A stretch of 64,000 nucleotides of DNA from positions 62,001 through 126,000 of the forward strand of contig MFYT01000023.1 of NCBI GenBank assembly GCA_001789205.1, in the 5' to 3' direction. The notes under the pieces are model-generated. The model was not told the origin of the DNA and did not search any database. It saw only the letters and a list, made by a program, of their open reading frames with translations. The stretch comes from Candidatus Raymondbacteria bacterium RIFOXYA2_FULL_49_16 (GTDB lineage Bacteria; Fibrobacterota; OXYB2-FULL-49-7; XYB2-FULL-49-35). Shown one piece after another: positions 1 to 8,632 of this stretch (position 1 is its first letter; the number at the start of each line of letters is the position of its first letter). A program made the translations under genes and the position numbers.

Positions 1-1
1 T

Positions 2-712
2 TACTTTAATGGCGCCATATCAAATCCGTATGATCAACATACAATGAATAGTGAGAGTGAAGTTCGGGCGTATGTTAGTAGTAAATTGCAAAGTTGGTCC
101 AACGCAACTGGTGGTTGTCTGGGTGTTGCTAACCTTGAAGTTGCTTCGACTGTAAACACGTTCCAGCCTTCAGATGGACAAAACACTTGGTTTTTTCATA
201 CGCTATCTTCAACAAGCATTTTCTTTACAGTTGGTTTTCGATTTGATTATTATGGGACGACCACACCGGGACTGATACGGGAAGCAGATCTAATTTTTAA
301 TGAATATAGAGTTGGAAATGATGTGTTCGGTCAGAGTACTAGTAGTTTACTTCACGGGAAAATACGCCCATTTGGATACGCTTCTGATTATTCTATAACG
401 TGGTGGGCAAACACGTCGGCAGGAGTTGATCAGCCAACCACGCAAATCGATGATGTGTTAAAAAAGATATATATCAATGTTGGCTGTGCGGCAGTTCATG
501 CGATAGGGAGGTGGCTTGCGTTAGGTTCTTCACAATATTCGGCAAATAATGGCTATCCGTCTGCTCCAATTCTAAGGCCTGATCAAAATTGGGTTGTTGA
601 TCAAAACAATCAATTTTTTAATTGGTCTCCAAAGAACCAAGATGTTCAGCACTTCAATTTCTTTTATACCTGTATAACAACCAGTATCTATTCACAAGAA
701 GACAGGAAATAG
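2..712 (+). CDS. Matrixin-like secreted protein with a dead zinc site (5' partial)
   Basis: The frame is open to the left window edge, so the gene probably starts outside; the first in-frame ATG is at 44 and has no convincing ribosome site. Numbering from that ATG, residues 152-162 read HAIGRWLALGS. This lines up with the metzincin zinc signature HExxHxxGxxH, but Glu, the second His, Gly and the third His are replaced by A153, R156, A159 and S162. Upstream, the ADLIFNEY segment resembles the strand before the active helix in matrixins. What is seen is a matrixin-like fold with zinc-binding and catalytic residues lost. Inference: a secreted pseudoprotease, perhaps a binding protein. Base composition is AT-rich compared with the secretion operon that follows. 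The fold call rests on one motif and is moderate. Confidence 0.6.
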   Translation, partial: YFNGAISNPYDQHTMNSESEVRAYVSSKLQSWSNATGGCLGVANLEVASTVNTFQPSDGQNTWFFHTLSSTSIFFTVGFRFDYYGTTTPGLIREADLIFNEYRVGNDVFGQSTSSLLHGKIRPFGYASDYSITWWANTSAGVDQPTTQIDDVLKKIYINVGCAAVHAIGRWLALGSSQYSANNGYPSAPILRPDQNWVVDQNNQFFNWSPKNQDVQHFNFFYTCITTSIYSQEDRK

Positions 713-808
713 AAATATAAAGCGACCAAAGACATAATTAATTAATATAGCTTTGACTTATTGAGATGTCAATGAAAAGCTTGCGCTTGTAAGATAATAA
801 AAGTAAAT

Positions 809-1678
809 ATGATAAATAAAATCATGATGAATAGATTTATGCTTCTTATCTTAGGCATCTGTGTTGTTGTTTTAATGCTTAACAATGTACGCTGCCAGTC
901 AAATCCACATAGCATAGAAGCCCACGAAGAATCCATTCGTTCAATTGTTATGGTTTGTTTAAGAAGTGGTATTCTTGATTCGAGCCATGAATTGGCGGCA
1001 ACAACGCCGTACTACGACGTTGAGGCAATCGTTTTGGGTAAAAATGTGAAATACCACTCTATAGAAATAAATAATGAAATTGATAGTTGCTGCGCTTTAT
1101 TTGTTGACTCAAACACTATCGAGGTACATTTTAGGCAGGTTGGGTTTTTAGCTAATATTATTAAAGTTAACTTAAAGACAAACATTGGAACAGTTGGAGA
1201 CTCGATTAGCGTTCCTGATTTAATTGATAATATAGATTTCGGTATTAGTCAAAAAGAGGAATTTCTATATTTGTCATGGGAGTCGATTGCAGATTTCTAT
1301 GAAATTCATTGGGATTATTCATATTTGGACTCTGTTGGGCACGTGGAGCACGTCTACAACGATACGCTAATTACATCAACAAGTGCCATATTGCCAACAA
1401 AATATGCGATAAAAAATGGCAGAATCGATTTTTATGTTACTTCGATTAATGGACCATTCCCAGACAAGGAAGCGATCGCGAAATTAAATAGCATTAATTA
1501 TTGTTATTTATATATTAAGAACAGCTTTGTTCCTAATGTTTATAGTGTCAGATTGGGAAGTGGGATTAGTAATGATTCCTTAAGGGTTGATTCTACTACA
1601 ACCTTTGAAGTAAATAATCAATCATCCTATACCCTTGAGAACTATATAAAAAAATTAGGTTTAAAAGTGGAAAATTAA
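809..1678 (+). CDS. Exported protein of unknown function with a possible fibronectin type III domain
   Basis: 289 residues. The N-terminus has a basic start followed by a strongly hydrophobic stretch (about residues 10-27) ending near NVRCQ, consistent with a Sec signal peptide; the ATG at 824 or 827 could be the true start, as no strong ribosome site marks 809. Residues about 150-215 alternate strands in a fibronectin-III-like way (LSWESIADFYEIHWDY, then a run ending DFYVTSINGP). No catalytic motif is recognised. It follows the matrixin-like gene by about 100 bases on the same strand and shares its AT-rich composition, so the two may be co-transcribed and co-acquired. Function unknown. Confidence 0.65.
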   Translation: MINKIMMNRFMLLILGICVVVLMLNNVRCQSNPHSIEAHEESIRSIVMVCLRSGILDSSHELAATTPYYDVEAIVLGKNVKYHSIEINNEIDSCCALFVDSNTIEVHFRQVGFLANIIKVNLKTNIGTVGDSISVPDLIDNIDFGISQKEEFLYLSWESIADFYEIHWDYSYLDSVGHVEHVYNDTLITSTSAILPTKYAIKNGRIDFYVTSINGPFPDKEAIAKLNSINYCYLYIKNSFVPNVYSVRLGSGISNDSLRVDSTTTFEVNNQSSYTLENYIKKLGLKVEN

Positions 1679-1702
1679 ATTTATTATATATTGACATAGA
1701 GA

Positions 1703-2797
1703 TTAATTAAATAAAACAACCTTCCTCGTCAACGCCTTTCCATTGCATACCAACCGGCAAAAATATACTCCACTCGCCATTCGTGACGCATTCCAGGAAT
1801 AAACCCCTTTCCCTTCTACTAAATTATAAAAAACGGGTTTGCCGTTTATAGCATATATCGTCAATAACCCTTTCTGATTTTCATTCATTTCATAGGCGAT
1901 ATTGGTTATGGGATTAAAAGGGTTGGGAAAGTTTTGAAGCGAAAAAGAAATTATGCATTCTTTGGGAGAATCGGATATGGGTGTTGTAGGCTCTGGCGTT
2001 AATGTTCCTTCAACAACAATATGCATAGTGTTGCCATCCTGGGTCCAATGTTCTGGTGCGTTCGCACCATCTCCAATAAGTGAATCACAAGAGCCATAAC
2101 CAAATAGGCTCATTTTGCCATTACCTGAATTTAGAATGCCAGCAAGAATAATTTGATACGCCCCTGTTTTCATCGAGTCGTTATTATCAAGAATCCATTG
2201 AACTTGGTCTGTTATATCGATCTCGGCAAATTTTCGCCATAGGGGTGACGGCTGCGATGTGTCGCTTGTCTGCCCCTGGAAAGTAATGAATGTTATTGTA
2301 TCTTTATTGAATTCAGAACAAATGTCATGATGTATTGATAGTTGTCTTGAATCACAGGCAAAGTAATCAGCAGATAGGTAGCCTGAACCACAAAAATCAT
2401 GTTCATTTACTAATTTGCTAATTGAAACCATTGTTTGAATATCACCCGAACGGTTCATGGCAATACCGGGGTCCGGATAGTATAAATCAAGGAACTCGCC
2501 TCGTAATTTAGCTGATGTGATTGTACCACGTACTCTGTTTAGGTCAAAAGAAACAATATACGTTTTAAAAAAATGCATAAGAATGAATGTGGAAACGTCA
2601 GGATCGCCATCGCGATAATTATAAGAATCTACATGAAGCAAACCCTCGTATATCTTGTCCTGTGGGATTTGAAGGTTTGGCCCCGGGCTATCCGCCAGAG
2701 CATAGTTGTTTTTTATTGCATCCTGCCAGAATAAATACGTCTCAGCTTGCACGGAAACAATCAAAGTAACAACGGCAATTAGAACGTTTTTTATCAT
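1703..2797 (-). CDS. Secreted protein with C-terminal NPFNP sorting domain
   Basis: 364 residues. A signal peptide is clear (about residues 1-18, ending SVQA). The middle part is beta-rich, and the segment ITDQVQWILDNND looks like part of a DNRLRE-type stalk domain, though this is tentative. The C-terminus has FPNPFNPITNIAYE, then GVYSWNA and GVYFCRLV and ends in a basic tail (TRKVVLFN). That is the standard layout of the type-A-like sorting domain, with an NPFNP loop, a WN/WD turn and a SGVYF strand. Family knowledge: such domains direct proteins across the outer membrane or to the surface. The gene runs opposite to the secretin gene, leaving 134 bases for divergent promoters. The ribosome site is AAGGGG just before the ATG. 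Confidence 0.8.
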   Translation of the reverse strand: MIKNVLIAVVTLIVSVQAETYLFWQDAIKNNYALADSPGPNLQIPQDKIYEGLLHVDSYNYRDGDPDVSTFILMHFFKTYIVSFDLNRVRGTITSAKLRGEFLDLYYPDPGIAMNRSGDIQTMVSISKLVNEHDFCGSGYLSADYFACDSRQLSIHHDICSEFNKDTITFITFQGQTSDTSQPSPLWRKFAEIDITDQVQWILDNNDSMKTGAYQIILAGILNSGNGKMSLFGYGSCDSLIGDGANAPEHWTQDGNTMHIVVEGTLTPEPTTPISDSPKECIISFSLQNFPNPFNPITNIAYEMNENQKGLLTIYAINGKPVFYNLVEGKGVYSWNASRMASGVYFCRLVCNGKALTRKVVLFN

Positions 2798-2931
2798 AAA
2801 TATGACCCCTTTTTTGTATTATTAATATACCCTAATTTGTTGTGTCATGTCAAACATTAAATGCTTCCATTTCAGAGCGAAAATATATATATTCTTGTTT
2901 GTCTAATCCGTTATAATTCAAGGGGCTTTTT

Positions 2932-4824
2932 ATGAGATTATTAGTCTGGCTTCTATTGTCTTCCCCGCTTCTCATTACCGCTCAAAACATCGCCAATATC
3001 AACAGCGACACACTGAACAACAAAGCACTGCTTCCCATATCCGACACCGCGAAAATCCCGGAAATGAACTTCAAAGACGCTGATATCCGCGATGTTCTCC
3101 GCACCCTTGGCATGCAATATAGCCTCAACATCTGGCTCTCACCAGACGTCAGAGGCAACATCCCGGTCAATTTCAAAAACATCAAAGTCAAAGACGCCCT
3201 GGATTTTATCATTACCAAATACGGTTTTCAGTACAAAATCCGCAATGGCATCATAGAGGTCTCCAAGCCCACTCCGCCGCCAGCACCGCCACCGCCAAAG
3301 ATCCCCTGCGTTGTCAAACTCGTAAACGGCAACCTCTCGCTTGATCTCCGCCAGGCTTCCATTGATACAGTGATCAGACTCATCATGAACGAATGCAGCG
3401 AAAACATCATTGTTGAAAAAGGCGTTACTGGAACCTTGACATGCCTTTTGAACGAAATTCCGCTCGAAAAAGCCCTTACAGCTCTTTTTGAGAGCAATGG
3501 TTTTGAGATTGTAAAAAAGAACGGAATCTGGTATGTGGGCAAACCTGTTTGGACAGCAAGCAAAGACGAAGGTGGACAGAAAAGCAGGCTTGCCATTAAC
3601 GTGGATAGCGGCAAGGTGAAGATGGAAGTGACCGACGCCTCGCTGGGCGATGTCATAAACATCATAAGCTCCCGGGCGGGCATGTCCATCTTTGTGTACG
3701 GCAGGCTCGAAGGCAAAATCAGCGCAAAAGTAGAGGACTTCATTCCAGTGGACGACGCACTTAAATATCTCCTTACCAACACCAAGTACACTTTCTGGAA
3801 GGAAAAAGGCATATATTTCATAGGGGAAAACACAGCCCAGGCAGTCAATACCGCTGAACTGGTAAAGCTTAAATACATGAAGGCAGAAGACGTATCAAAA
3901 CTTCTTCCAGAAGCCATCATGAAAAGCCTCAGGGTCAATGTACTCAAGGAGCAGAACGGGATTATTTTTGTGGGCACATACGATTATATTTCATCCGCAA
4001 AAGAGTTCATCAACATCGTGGACCAGCCAATTGCCCAAATACTCATCGAAGCGCTCGTTGTTGATTTTTCAATCACAAAAGCGCGTTCAATAGGATTAAA
4101 GCTGTTTACCGCAGGGGGCAAGGCAGGCGGCCAATCATTGTTTCCAGATGTTAATATTACCGCCACTGGGGATGATATCAATAGCCTCAGGGACCAGCCC
4201 ATCAGTGATTACTTTACATTAAAACAAATTGCCCGCCTACCCTCGCAGTTCAGGGCCCAGATAAGCGCCCTTGAGCAGGAGGGGCTTGCAAACGTGGTTT
4301 CCACCCCGCAAATAGCAACGCTCAATGGCAACAATGCCACGATACTGATAGGAACCACCCAATATTTTCTCCTCAGGTCATCCATCACCACAACCGGCGT
4401 AAACCCTGTTGTTTCGCAAAGCCAGCATTTTGAACAGATAAACGCGGATGTAAGCCTTTCGGTCACACCCTGGCTCACTGGGGACAGGGAGGTTACGGTT
4501 GAAGTCATGCCAAGTTTCCACATACCCGGCAATTCAGTGAACGACAGCATACCGCCGCCCATCAACAAACGAGAGATCAAGTCAACAGTCCGTTTACGCG
4601 ATGGGGAGACGTATGTTCTGGGCGGCCTCATTGAAGAAACAGAGCGCAAGTCCATGAGCGGGTTGCCCTATTTGTCCAAGATACCATTCCTGGGCTGGTT
4701 TTTCCGGACCAACAAGACCGAACACCTCAAGACCCGCATGATGATCTTTCTTACACCCCACATTTACTATGGCAACGAAGGGGCTGTTGACAAAGTAAAG
4801 ATGATCAAGAGCCTGCAGGAATAG
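2932..4824 (+). CDS. gspD: Type II secretion / type IV pilus secretin with three tandem STN-like domains
   Basis: 630 residues, first gene of the secretion operon. A signal peptide (about 1-17, ending LITAQ) is followed by three repeats of the STN / secretin-N0 type at roughly 43-105, 133-202 and 225-300. Each has the pattern of a DVLRTL-like helix and a Gxx...ALDFII...I(I/W) core, and a proline-rich linker (about residues 113-124) separates the first two. A secretin-N domain (about 308-368) and the C-terminal secretin barrel follow, with LANVVSTPQIATLNG, the VLGGLI strand and LPYLSKIPFLGWFF, a hallmark of the family. It forms the outer-membrane channel for pseudopilus- or pilus-driven export. 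Ribosome site AGGGG precedes the ATG. Three N-terminal STN copies are more than the one or two usual in PilQ or GspD. Confidence 0.93.
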   Translation: MRLLVWLLLSSPLLITAQNIANINSDTLNNKALLPISDTAKIPEMNFKDADIRDVLRTLGMQYSLNIWLSPDVRGNIPVNFKNIKVKDALDFIITKYGFQYKIRNGIIEVSKPTPPPAPPPPKIPCVVKLVNGNLSLDLRQASIDTVIRLIMNECSENIIVEKGVTGTLTCLLNEIPLEKALTALFESNGFEIVKKNGIWYVGKPVWTASKDEGGQKSRLAINVDSGKVKMEVTDASLGDVINIISSRAGMSIFVYGRLEGKISAKVEDFIPVDDALKYLLTNTKYTFWKEKGIYFIGENTAQAVNTAELVKLKYMKAEDVSKLLPEAIMKSLRVNVLKEQNGIIFVGTYDYISSAKEFINIVDQPIAQILIEALVVDFSITKARSIGLKLFTAGGKAGGQSLFPDVNITATGDDINSLRDQPISDYFTLKQIARLPSQFRAQISALEQEGLANVVSTPQIATLNGNNATILIGTTQYFLLRSSITTTGVNPVVSQSQHFEQINADVSLSVTPWLTGDREVTVEVMPSFHIPGNSVNDSIPPPINKREIKSTVRLRDGETYVLGGLIEETERKSMSGLPYLSKIPFLGWFFRTNKTEHLKTRMMIFLTPHIYYGNEGAVDKVKMIKSLQE

Positions 4825-4880
4825 GGGCTGGCAGAAGTGTGGGTACAAGTGAATTCATCCCCCAAAAATGTATTTTTTTT

Positions 4881-4908
4881 GAATGCCCCCCCTAACAGGG
4901 GGGCATTC
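4881..4908. repeat. Perfect 11-bp hairpin between secretin and GspL-like genes
   Basis: GAATGCCCCCC at 4881-4891 pairs perfectly with GGGGGGCATTC at 4898-4908 around a 6-base loop. A run of eight T lies just before it (4873-4880) and none after it. It therefore does not have the form of an intrinsic terminator for the plus-strand operon, and on the minus strand the tail would be A. It is more likely an mRNA-processing or stability hairpin, or a partial attenuator, between gspD and the downstream genes. Confidence 0.7.
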
Positions 4909-4924
4909 CCGCGAACATTACTAT

Positions 4925-4939
4925 GGGGGGTAAAATATT
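4925..4939 (+). promoter_or_regulatory. G-rich ribosome site followed by a possible ATT start codon
   Basis: GGGGGG at 4925-4930 is followed six bases later by ATT at 4937, in frame with the GspL/PilM-like gene. The frame is open from the stop at 4931 to 5099 and contains no ATG, GTG or TTG. The region translates to a plausible N-terminus (KSFIRGISYSLHN). ATT is a rare but known bacterial start codon, as in infC. The use of this start is inference. Confidence 0.4.
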
Positions 4940-5098
4940 AAGTCCTTTATCCGTGGTATTTCTTATTCCCTGCATAACTCTTCCTGCCTTGGCGTCACAC
5001 CCAACGGCACGACCACTCTCCCCCAAAACTTTGATCCAGACGGCGAACGCCTTACCCTCTCATATTTCGGCCATACCCTCATCATCCGGGTTCTTGAA

Positions 5099-6277
5099 GT
5101 GCCAGTTGCCGAGGACACGCTCGACTGGCTCATGAAGCACCCTGAGGCATTCCTGCCGCATTCCATGACCTTTGATGATGTCTGTTTTGATTACATCGTG
5201 CAATCATCCGACAACACCGTGAACAGCGTGGTTGTCGCAATTGCAAGAAAAGACGCGCTTGACCAGGAACTGGAAATATTCAGAAAGTCCGGGTTCCGGT
5301 TTTCGCGCATAACCAATGGCCCCCTTGAATTCATCCTTGCAAACCTGCAAAAATTTGAACAAACAGCATGCGGGGTTGTGCTTATAGAGAAGGAGCAGGC
5401 CTTTGTTTTTGTCCTGGTAAACAGGGACATAAAATTATACAAGCATATTACTATCGGAACCCATGCTGCGGCAAATGACATCAAACAGTTCATAGAAGAA
5501 ATAGATCCTGTGCTTGTCCAATATTGGGAAATGAATTTGTATGGAACACCCATTGAAACATGGTACATTGCAGGCGAATGTCCTTTGTACATAGATTATT
5601 GCAAACAGCAGGGTCGCAATGTTACGCAAATGCAAAGTGCGTTTCAGTCTGTCGGTGAAGAAATCGTATTTCACACGGCAATGTCAACAAGCAAGAAGGG
5701 CGGCAACAGGATCCAGCTTGCGCAGAAGACAGACAAAGACCTTGCCCGTCGCATGCGTTTTAAGAGGGTTTACCGGGTAGCCGCCAATATCGGCCTTGCC
5801 GCAGCGGGACTTGTCATTGCGTTCCTGCTTTTGTTGCGCCTGGGCCTGTACGCATGGGATTACAATACCCGCGACGCATACGCCTCGTACAGCGGGACAA
5901 TAGAAAAACTTAAGTCTGTTAAGCAGGAAAACAGAAAATTGTCCCTTGAACTGCGGCAGGACCAGGGCCTTTTTGCCAACAGGTCTGGCGTGTTCAGGCT
6001 TCTTGAATCTGTGCGCAACAGCGTCCCGGACTCAGCCTGGTTCTCATCGCTCAACTATCAGAAAGGCGTGGACAAGGGGCCGGAACTGCTTGTCACAGGC
6101 TTTGCCGTCAGGGAAGAGGCGCTTAAGAATTTATTGGTACAGCTCGAAAGCAAGAAGGAATTCGGCAAAGTGACGCTCAATTTTACCAAGGACATTCCCG
6201 CTGCAAAGGCCTTTGGGCTTTCCAAGGGCAAGGCGCGGTATGGGCTGGTTTATTTTAAAATTACAATGGCATTATGA
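5099..6277 (+). CDS. GspL/PilM-like inner-membrane assembly protein
   Basis: Annotated from the GTG at 5099 (392 residues), the first conventional start in frame. The open frame continues back to 4934 with coding-like residues (for example TLSYFGHTLIIRVLEV), so the true protein is probably about 54 residues longer and may start at an ATT at 4937. The N-terminal half looks like the actin-like PilM/GspL cytoplasmic domain; a single transmembrane segment lies near residues 225-250 (GLAAAGLVIAFLLLLRLGLY), followed by a coiled-coil and a PilN/GspL-like ferredoxin fold. This arrangement is a PilM-PilN fusion, as in GspL. The protein would link the cytoplasmic ATPase to the periplasmic GspM/PilO protein. 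It overlaps the next gene by 4 bases (ATGA), showing translational coupling. Confidence 0.75.
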   Translation: MPVAEDTLDWLMKHPEAFLPHSMTFDDVCFDYIVQSSDNTVNSVVVAIARKDALDQELEIFRKSGFRFSRITNGPLEFILANLQKFEQTACGVVLIEKEQAFVFVLVNRDIKLYKHITIGTHAAANDIKQFIEEIDPVLVQYWEMNLYGTPIETWYIAGECPLYIDYCKQQGRNVTQMQSAFQSVGEEIVFHTAMSTSKKGGNRIQLAQKTDKDLARRMRFKRVYRVAANIGLAAAGLVIAFLLLLRLGLYAWDYNTRDAYASYSGTIEKLKSVKQENRKLSLELRQDQGLFANRSGVFRLLESVRNSVPDSAWFSSLNYQKGVDKGPELLVTGFAVREEALKNLLVQLESKKEFGKVTLNFTKDIPAAKAFGLSKGKARYGLVYFKITMAL

Positions 6278-6828
6278 AACAGTTTGCCTTTATAACAGAT
6301 AATCCTGGTTTCCGGAAATACAGGTTCGAGATATTATCAGCCATTGTCCTGGCTGTTATCCTTGGCCTTGTGCTTTATATTATTCAGCCTCTTGCCAGTT
6401 CGTGTATGGACAATGTATCTGATCTTTTTGGCCGCAAAGAGGCAATTGCCGAAGCGCAGAACTTTGAGAAGAACCTGAAAAGGGTCATTGGCCAGAACAA
6501 CGAGCTTAAAGCAAAGGCAGCAGGCCTTAAGATGAACATGTCCAATGGCCGCACGCTCTCAAACATCTACGCAATGGTAAATACGGCATCGAGCTCTTCA
6601 GGCATTACTGTTGTCACAACAAACGCTTTGCCGGAAGAAGAGGGGGGCAATTACATCAGGCTCAGGTTTGATATTGAGGTCAAAGGGCCGTATAACGCGG
6701 TGGGAGGTTTTTTGGAATCAATGGAAAAGTCCGGGTATATTGTAAGCGTCGATGAACTTGTCATGGACAATACCTTTGGACCTGAATTATCAGGCAAACT
6801 TCGAATATCGCTGTATTTATATAAATAA
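6274..6828 (+). CDS. GspM/PilO-like inner-membrane protein
   Basis: 184 residues with one transmembrane helix (about residues 22-42, ILSAIVLAVILGLVLYIIQP), a coiled-coil (about 50-90) and a C-terminal alpha/beta domain containing RLRFDIEVKGPYNAVGGFLESM, split here only for reference to its family style. That is the typical PilO/GspM ferredoxin-like pattern, in which the phrase F-x-L/I-E-V-x-G-x-Y-x-x-V/L-x-x-F-L-x-x-M/L recurs. It pairs with the GspL-like protein upstream, whose stop overlaps its start, to form the inner-membrane alignment complex. The product call is strong from synteny and layout; the choice between the T2SS and T4P name is not resolved. Confidence 0.8.
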   Translation: MKQFAFITDNPGFRKYRFEILSAIVLAVILGLVLYIIQPLASSCMDNVSDLFGRKEAIAEAQNFEKNLKRVIGQNNELKAKAAGLKMNMSNGRTLSNIYAMVNTASSSSGITVVTTNALPEEEGGNYIRLRFDIEVKGPYNAVGGFLESMEKSGYIVSVDELVMDNTFGPELSGKLRISLYLYK

Positions 6829-6837
6829 CAATAAGTT

Positions 6838-7296
6838 ATGAAGAAAAAAGTAATAATTGTCATGATAGCCATAGCTGTTGTGGTCTGGGACATCAATTTA
6901 CGCAAGATATTGTATGGCTTTAAAGGGGACGCTATAACAAGCCCTGATGAATCCAAACAGGATTCAGCCCAGATAACGTCTGTTAACGCGCCAGAAGGCC
7001 CTGCATTCAATCCAGAGGGCCGCGATCCATTTGGACCAGCAGTTATCAAGCAGCCTGCAAACAGCACACCCCAGAAGGTGGGTAAACCAACGCAGTCGGA
7101 AACCCAGCCCCCGCCATGGAGGTTGGACGGCGTTCTTTGGCAAGAGGGCAACCCTGTTGCCATCTTAAAGCAGACCAATACTGACCGGACCGAGATGGTT
7201 AAGGAAAAAGGCGTTGTTGAAGAAATGGTTATTGAGAAGATCGAGAAGGACAAGGTGCATGTTCTTTACAGGAAAAAGGCCTTTGTCATCCAATAG
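6838..7296 (+). CDS. GspC/PilP-like periplasmic linker protein
   Basis: 152 residues: an N-terminal transmembrane anchor (about 4-18), a disordered stretch (about 40-95, rich in Pro, Gln and Ser, with the GRDPFGP motif common in PilP/GspC) and a small beta domain (about 97-150, WRLDGVLWQEGNPVAILKQ, then VVEEMVIEKIEKDKVHVLY). The beta domain matches the homology region of GspC and PilP, which contacts the N0 domain of the secretin. It lies 9 bases after the GspM/PilO-like gene, and its last 38 bases overlap the next gene. Role inferred: coupling the inner-membrane complex to the secretin. Confidence 0.8.
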   Translation: MKKKVIIVMIAIAVVVWDINLRKILYGFKGDAITSPDESKQDSAQITSVNAPEGPAFNPEGRDPFGPAVIKQPANSTPQKVGKPTQSETQPPPWRLDGVLWQEGNPVAILKQTNTDRTEMVKEKGVVEEMVIEKIEKDKVHVLYRKKAFVIQ

Positions 7297-8632
7297 CCTC
7301 TCAAACCAGGATGGCTACATCGCCTACCTGGTACTCACGCTGCTTGTCATCATAGCCTTTCTGCTCAACGCTGTTTTTCTGGGCTATGCGCGGCAGAACA
7401 AGGGACTCGAAGATGCGAAGAAAAAGATACAGCTGGGATATGTTTTACGCGTGGCAGAGGATTATATAGGCAATCTTATGAATTCACCAGACGGGCCAAT
7501 TGGCCTTTTGGCTGAAAATGAATTCAAAAAAGAACTCGATCCAGAGAGCGGTTTTATCATCTCCGCTTCACGAAAAGGGTGCGTGATGGATTGCGTCATA
7601 AAGGCCCGGTATAAAGACCGTGTCGTGACCGTGAACAAGACAATCGGGCAGAGGCACAAGTATCTCCAGAACAGCGCCCTGTACGTGTTTGGGGGCATGT
7701 CCGGGCTCATTCTCGGGGGCAAAGCAGCAATAGAAGGCGATGTGCATCTGCCGTCAGGAACAGTGAACACCAGCAGCTCGGGGTATTTTAGATATACAGG
7801 GCAGGTCCCGGTCAAAGGCCGGGTACTTGGCGATGCTGGCAAGTACGACGCATATCTCGATAACAGGCTTGCAATGGCAGAGGCTGCCACTGCCGAAGCC
7901 CTGATAAACAGGGTGGTGCAAAAAGGCGCAGGAGCTGCATCGGGCAATATATCAGGGGCCTTTTCAAACCCTGGCACTGTTTACGAACATTCTGGAGACG
8001 CAATATTGGACAATGCTGGGTCAATTGATATGAACAAGGGTACGCTGGTAATGACCGGAAATTTATTTCTAAAGGGCCAGAGCTCCTTGTGTAACGGGTC
8101 TATTTACATTAAAGGGGCCATTGAATTAAGGGACAACAGTTCACTTACTGAAGTTATTGTTGTTTCCGGAAACGGCATATCAGCATTTAATCAAACTGCG
8201 CTCAAGGGACAGTTTTTCACATCAGGGACAATAAGTATCAACAACTATACGATGTGCAGGAATTTCACATTATTATTTTCAGATCCAATGCTTTTCAATA
8301 ACGAGACAGGCAGTCCGGGAATCAGGATAATGGACCGGGCAAAAGTCCATGGCGTTGCTGTGTTGAACGCGCCAGAGCAATCCAGGAACATAGGGTTTGT
8401 TCTCGATGAAGAGGCAACTATCAATGGTTTTCTGTATTGTTCCGCAGGCGCGGACATTCGCGGCATGGTCATGGGCCAAACATGGGTCAGCACCCTTGCC
8501 TGCCAATACGACCGCACCCTGCACGGCAGCACCATGAAGGACGGCAGGCTTGAAGTTTTAAAACAGGACTGGCAAATCTATGTTCCCCCACTTTTTGGCG
8601 TAAAAAAGGACCTTGCGTTCTATGATGAATGA
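7259..8632 (+). CDS. PilX-like N-terminus fused to a bactofilin-like beta-helix
   Basis: 457 residues from the ATG at 7259, chosen because GAAGGACAAGG lies just upstream and the overlap with the preceding gene is then only 38 bases; an ATG at 7214 is also in frame. Residues about 18-45 (GYIAYLVLTLLVIIAFLLN) resemble the N-terminal segment of PilX-type minor pilus proteins. From about residue 150 the sequence turns into short, glycine-rich beta-helix rungs (GGMSGLILGGKAAIEGDVHL, then TLVMTGNLFLKGQSSLCNG) like polymer-forming bactofilins. No enzymatic motif is seen. Its position inside the operon suggests a minor-pilin, GspK-like or tip-adaptor role, which is inference. Confidence 0.6.
   Translation: MFFTGKRPLSSNSLSNQDGYIAYLVLTLLVIIAFLLNAVFLGYARQNKGLEDAKKKIQLGYVLRVAEDYIGNLMNSPDGPIGLLAENEFKKELDPESGFIISASRKGCVMDCVIKARYKDRVVTVNKTIGQRHKYLQNSALYVFGGMSGLILGGKAAIEGDVHLPSGTVNTSSSGYFRYTGQVPVKGRVLGDAGKYDAYLDNRLAMAEAATAEALINRVVQKGAGAASGNISGAFSNPGTVYEHSGDAILDNAGSIDMNKGTLVMTGNLFLKGQSSLCNGSIYIKGAIELRDNSSLTEVIVVSGNGISAFNQTALKGQFFTSGTISINNYTMCRNFTLLFSDPMLFNNETGSPGIRIMDRAKVHGVAVLNAPEQSRNIGFVLDEEATINGFLYCSAGADIRGMVMGQTWVSTLACQYDRTLHGSTMKDGRLEVLKQDWQIYVPPLFGVKKDLAFYDE

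Noticed and set aside
4923-5135. Open frame of 70 residues with an ATG after GGGGGG-type sequence
   Set aside because: It overlaps the frame that continues into the GspL/PilM-like gene, and its product looks like a frame-shifted version of it (proline- and serine-rich, no family).
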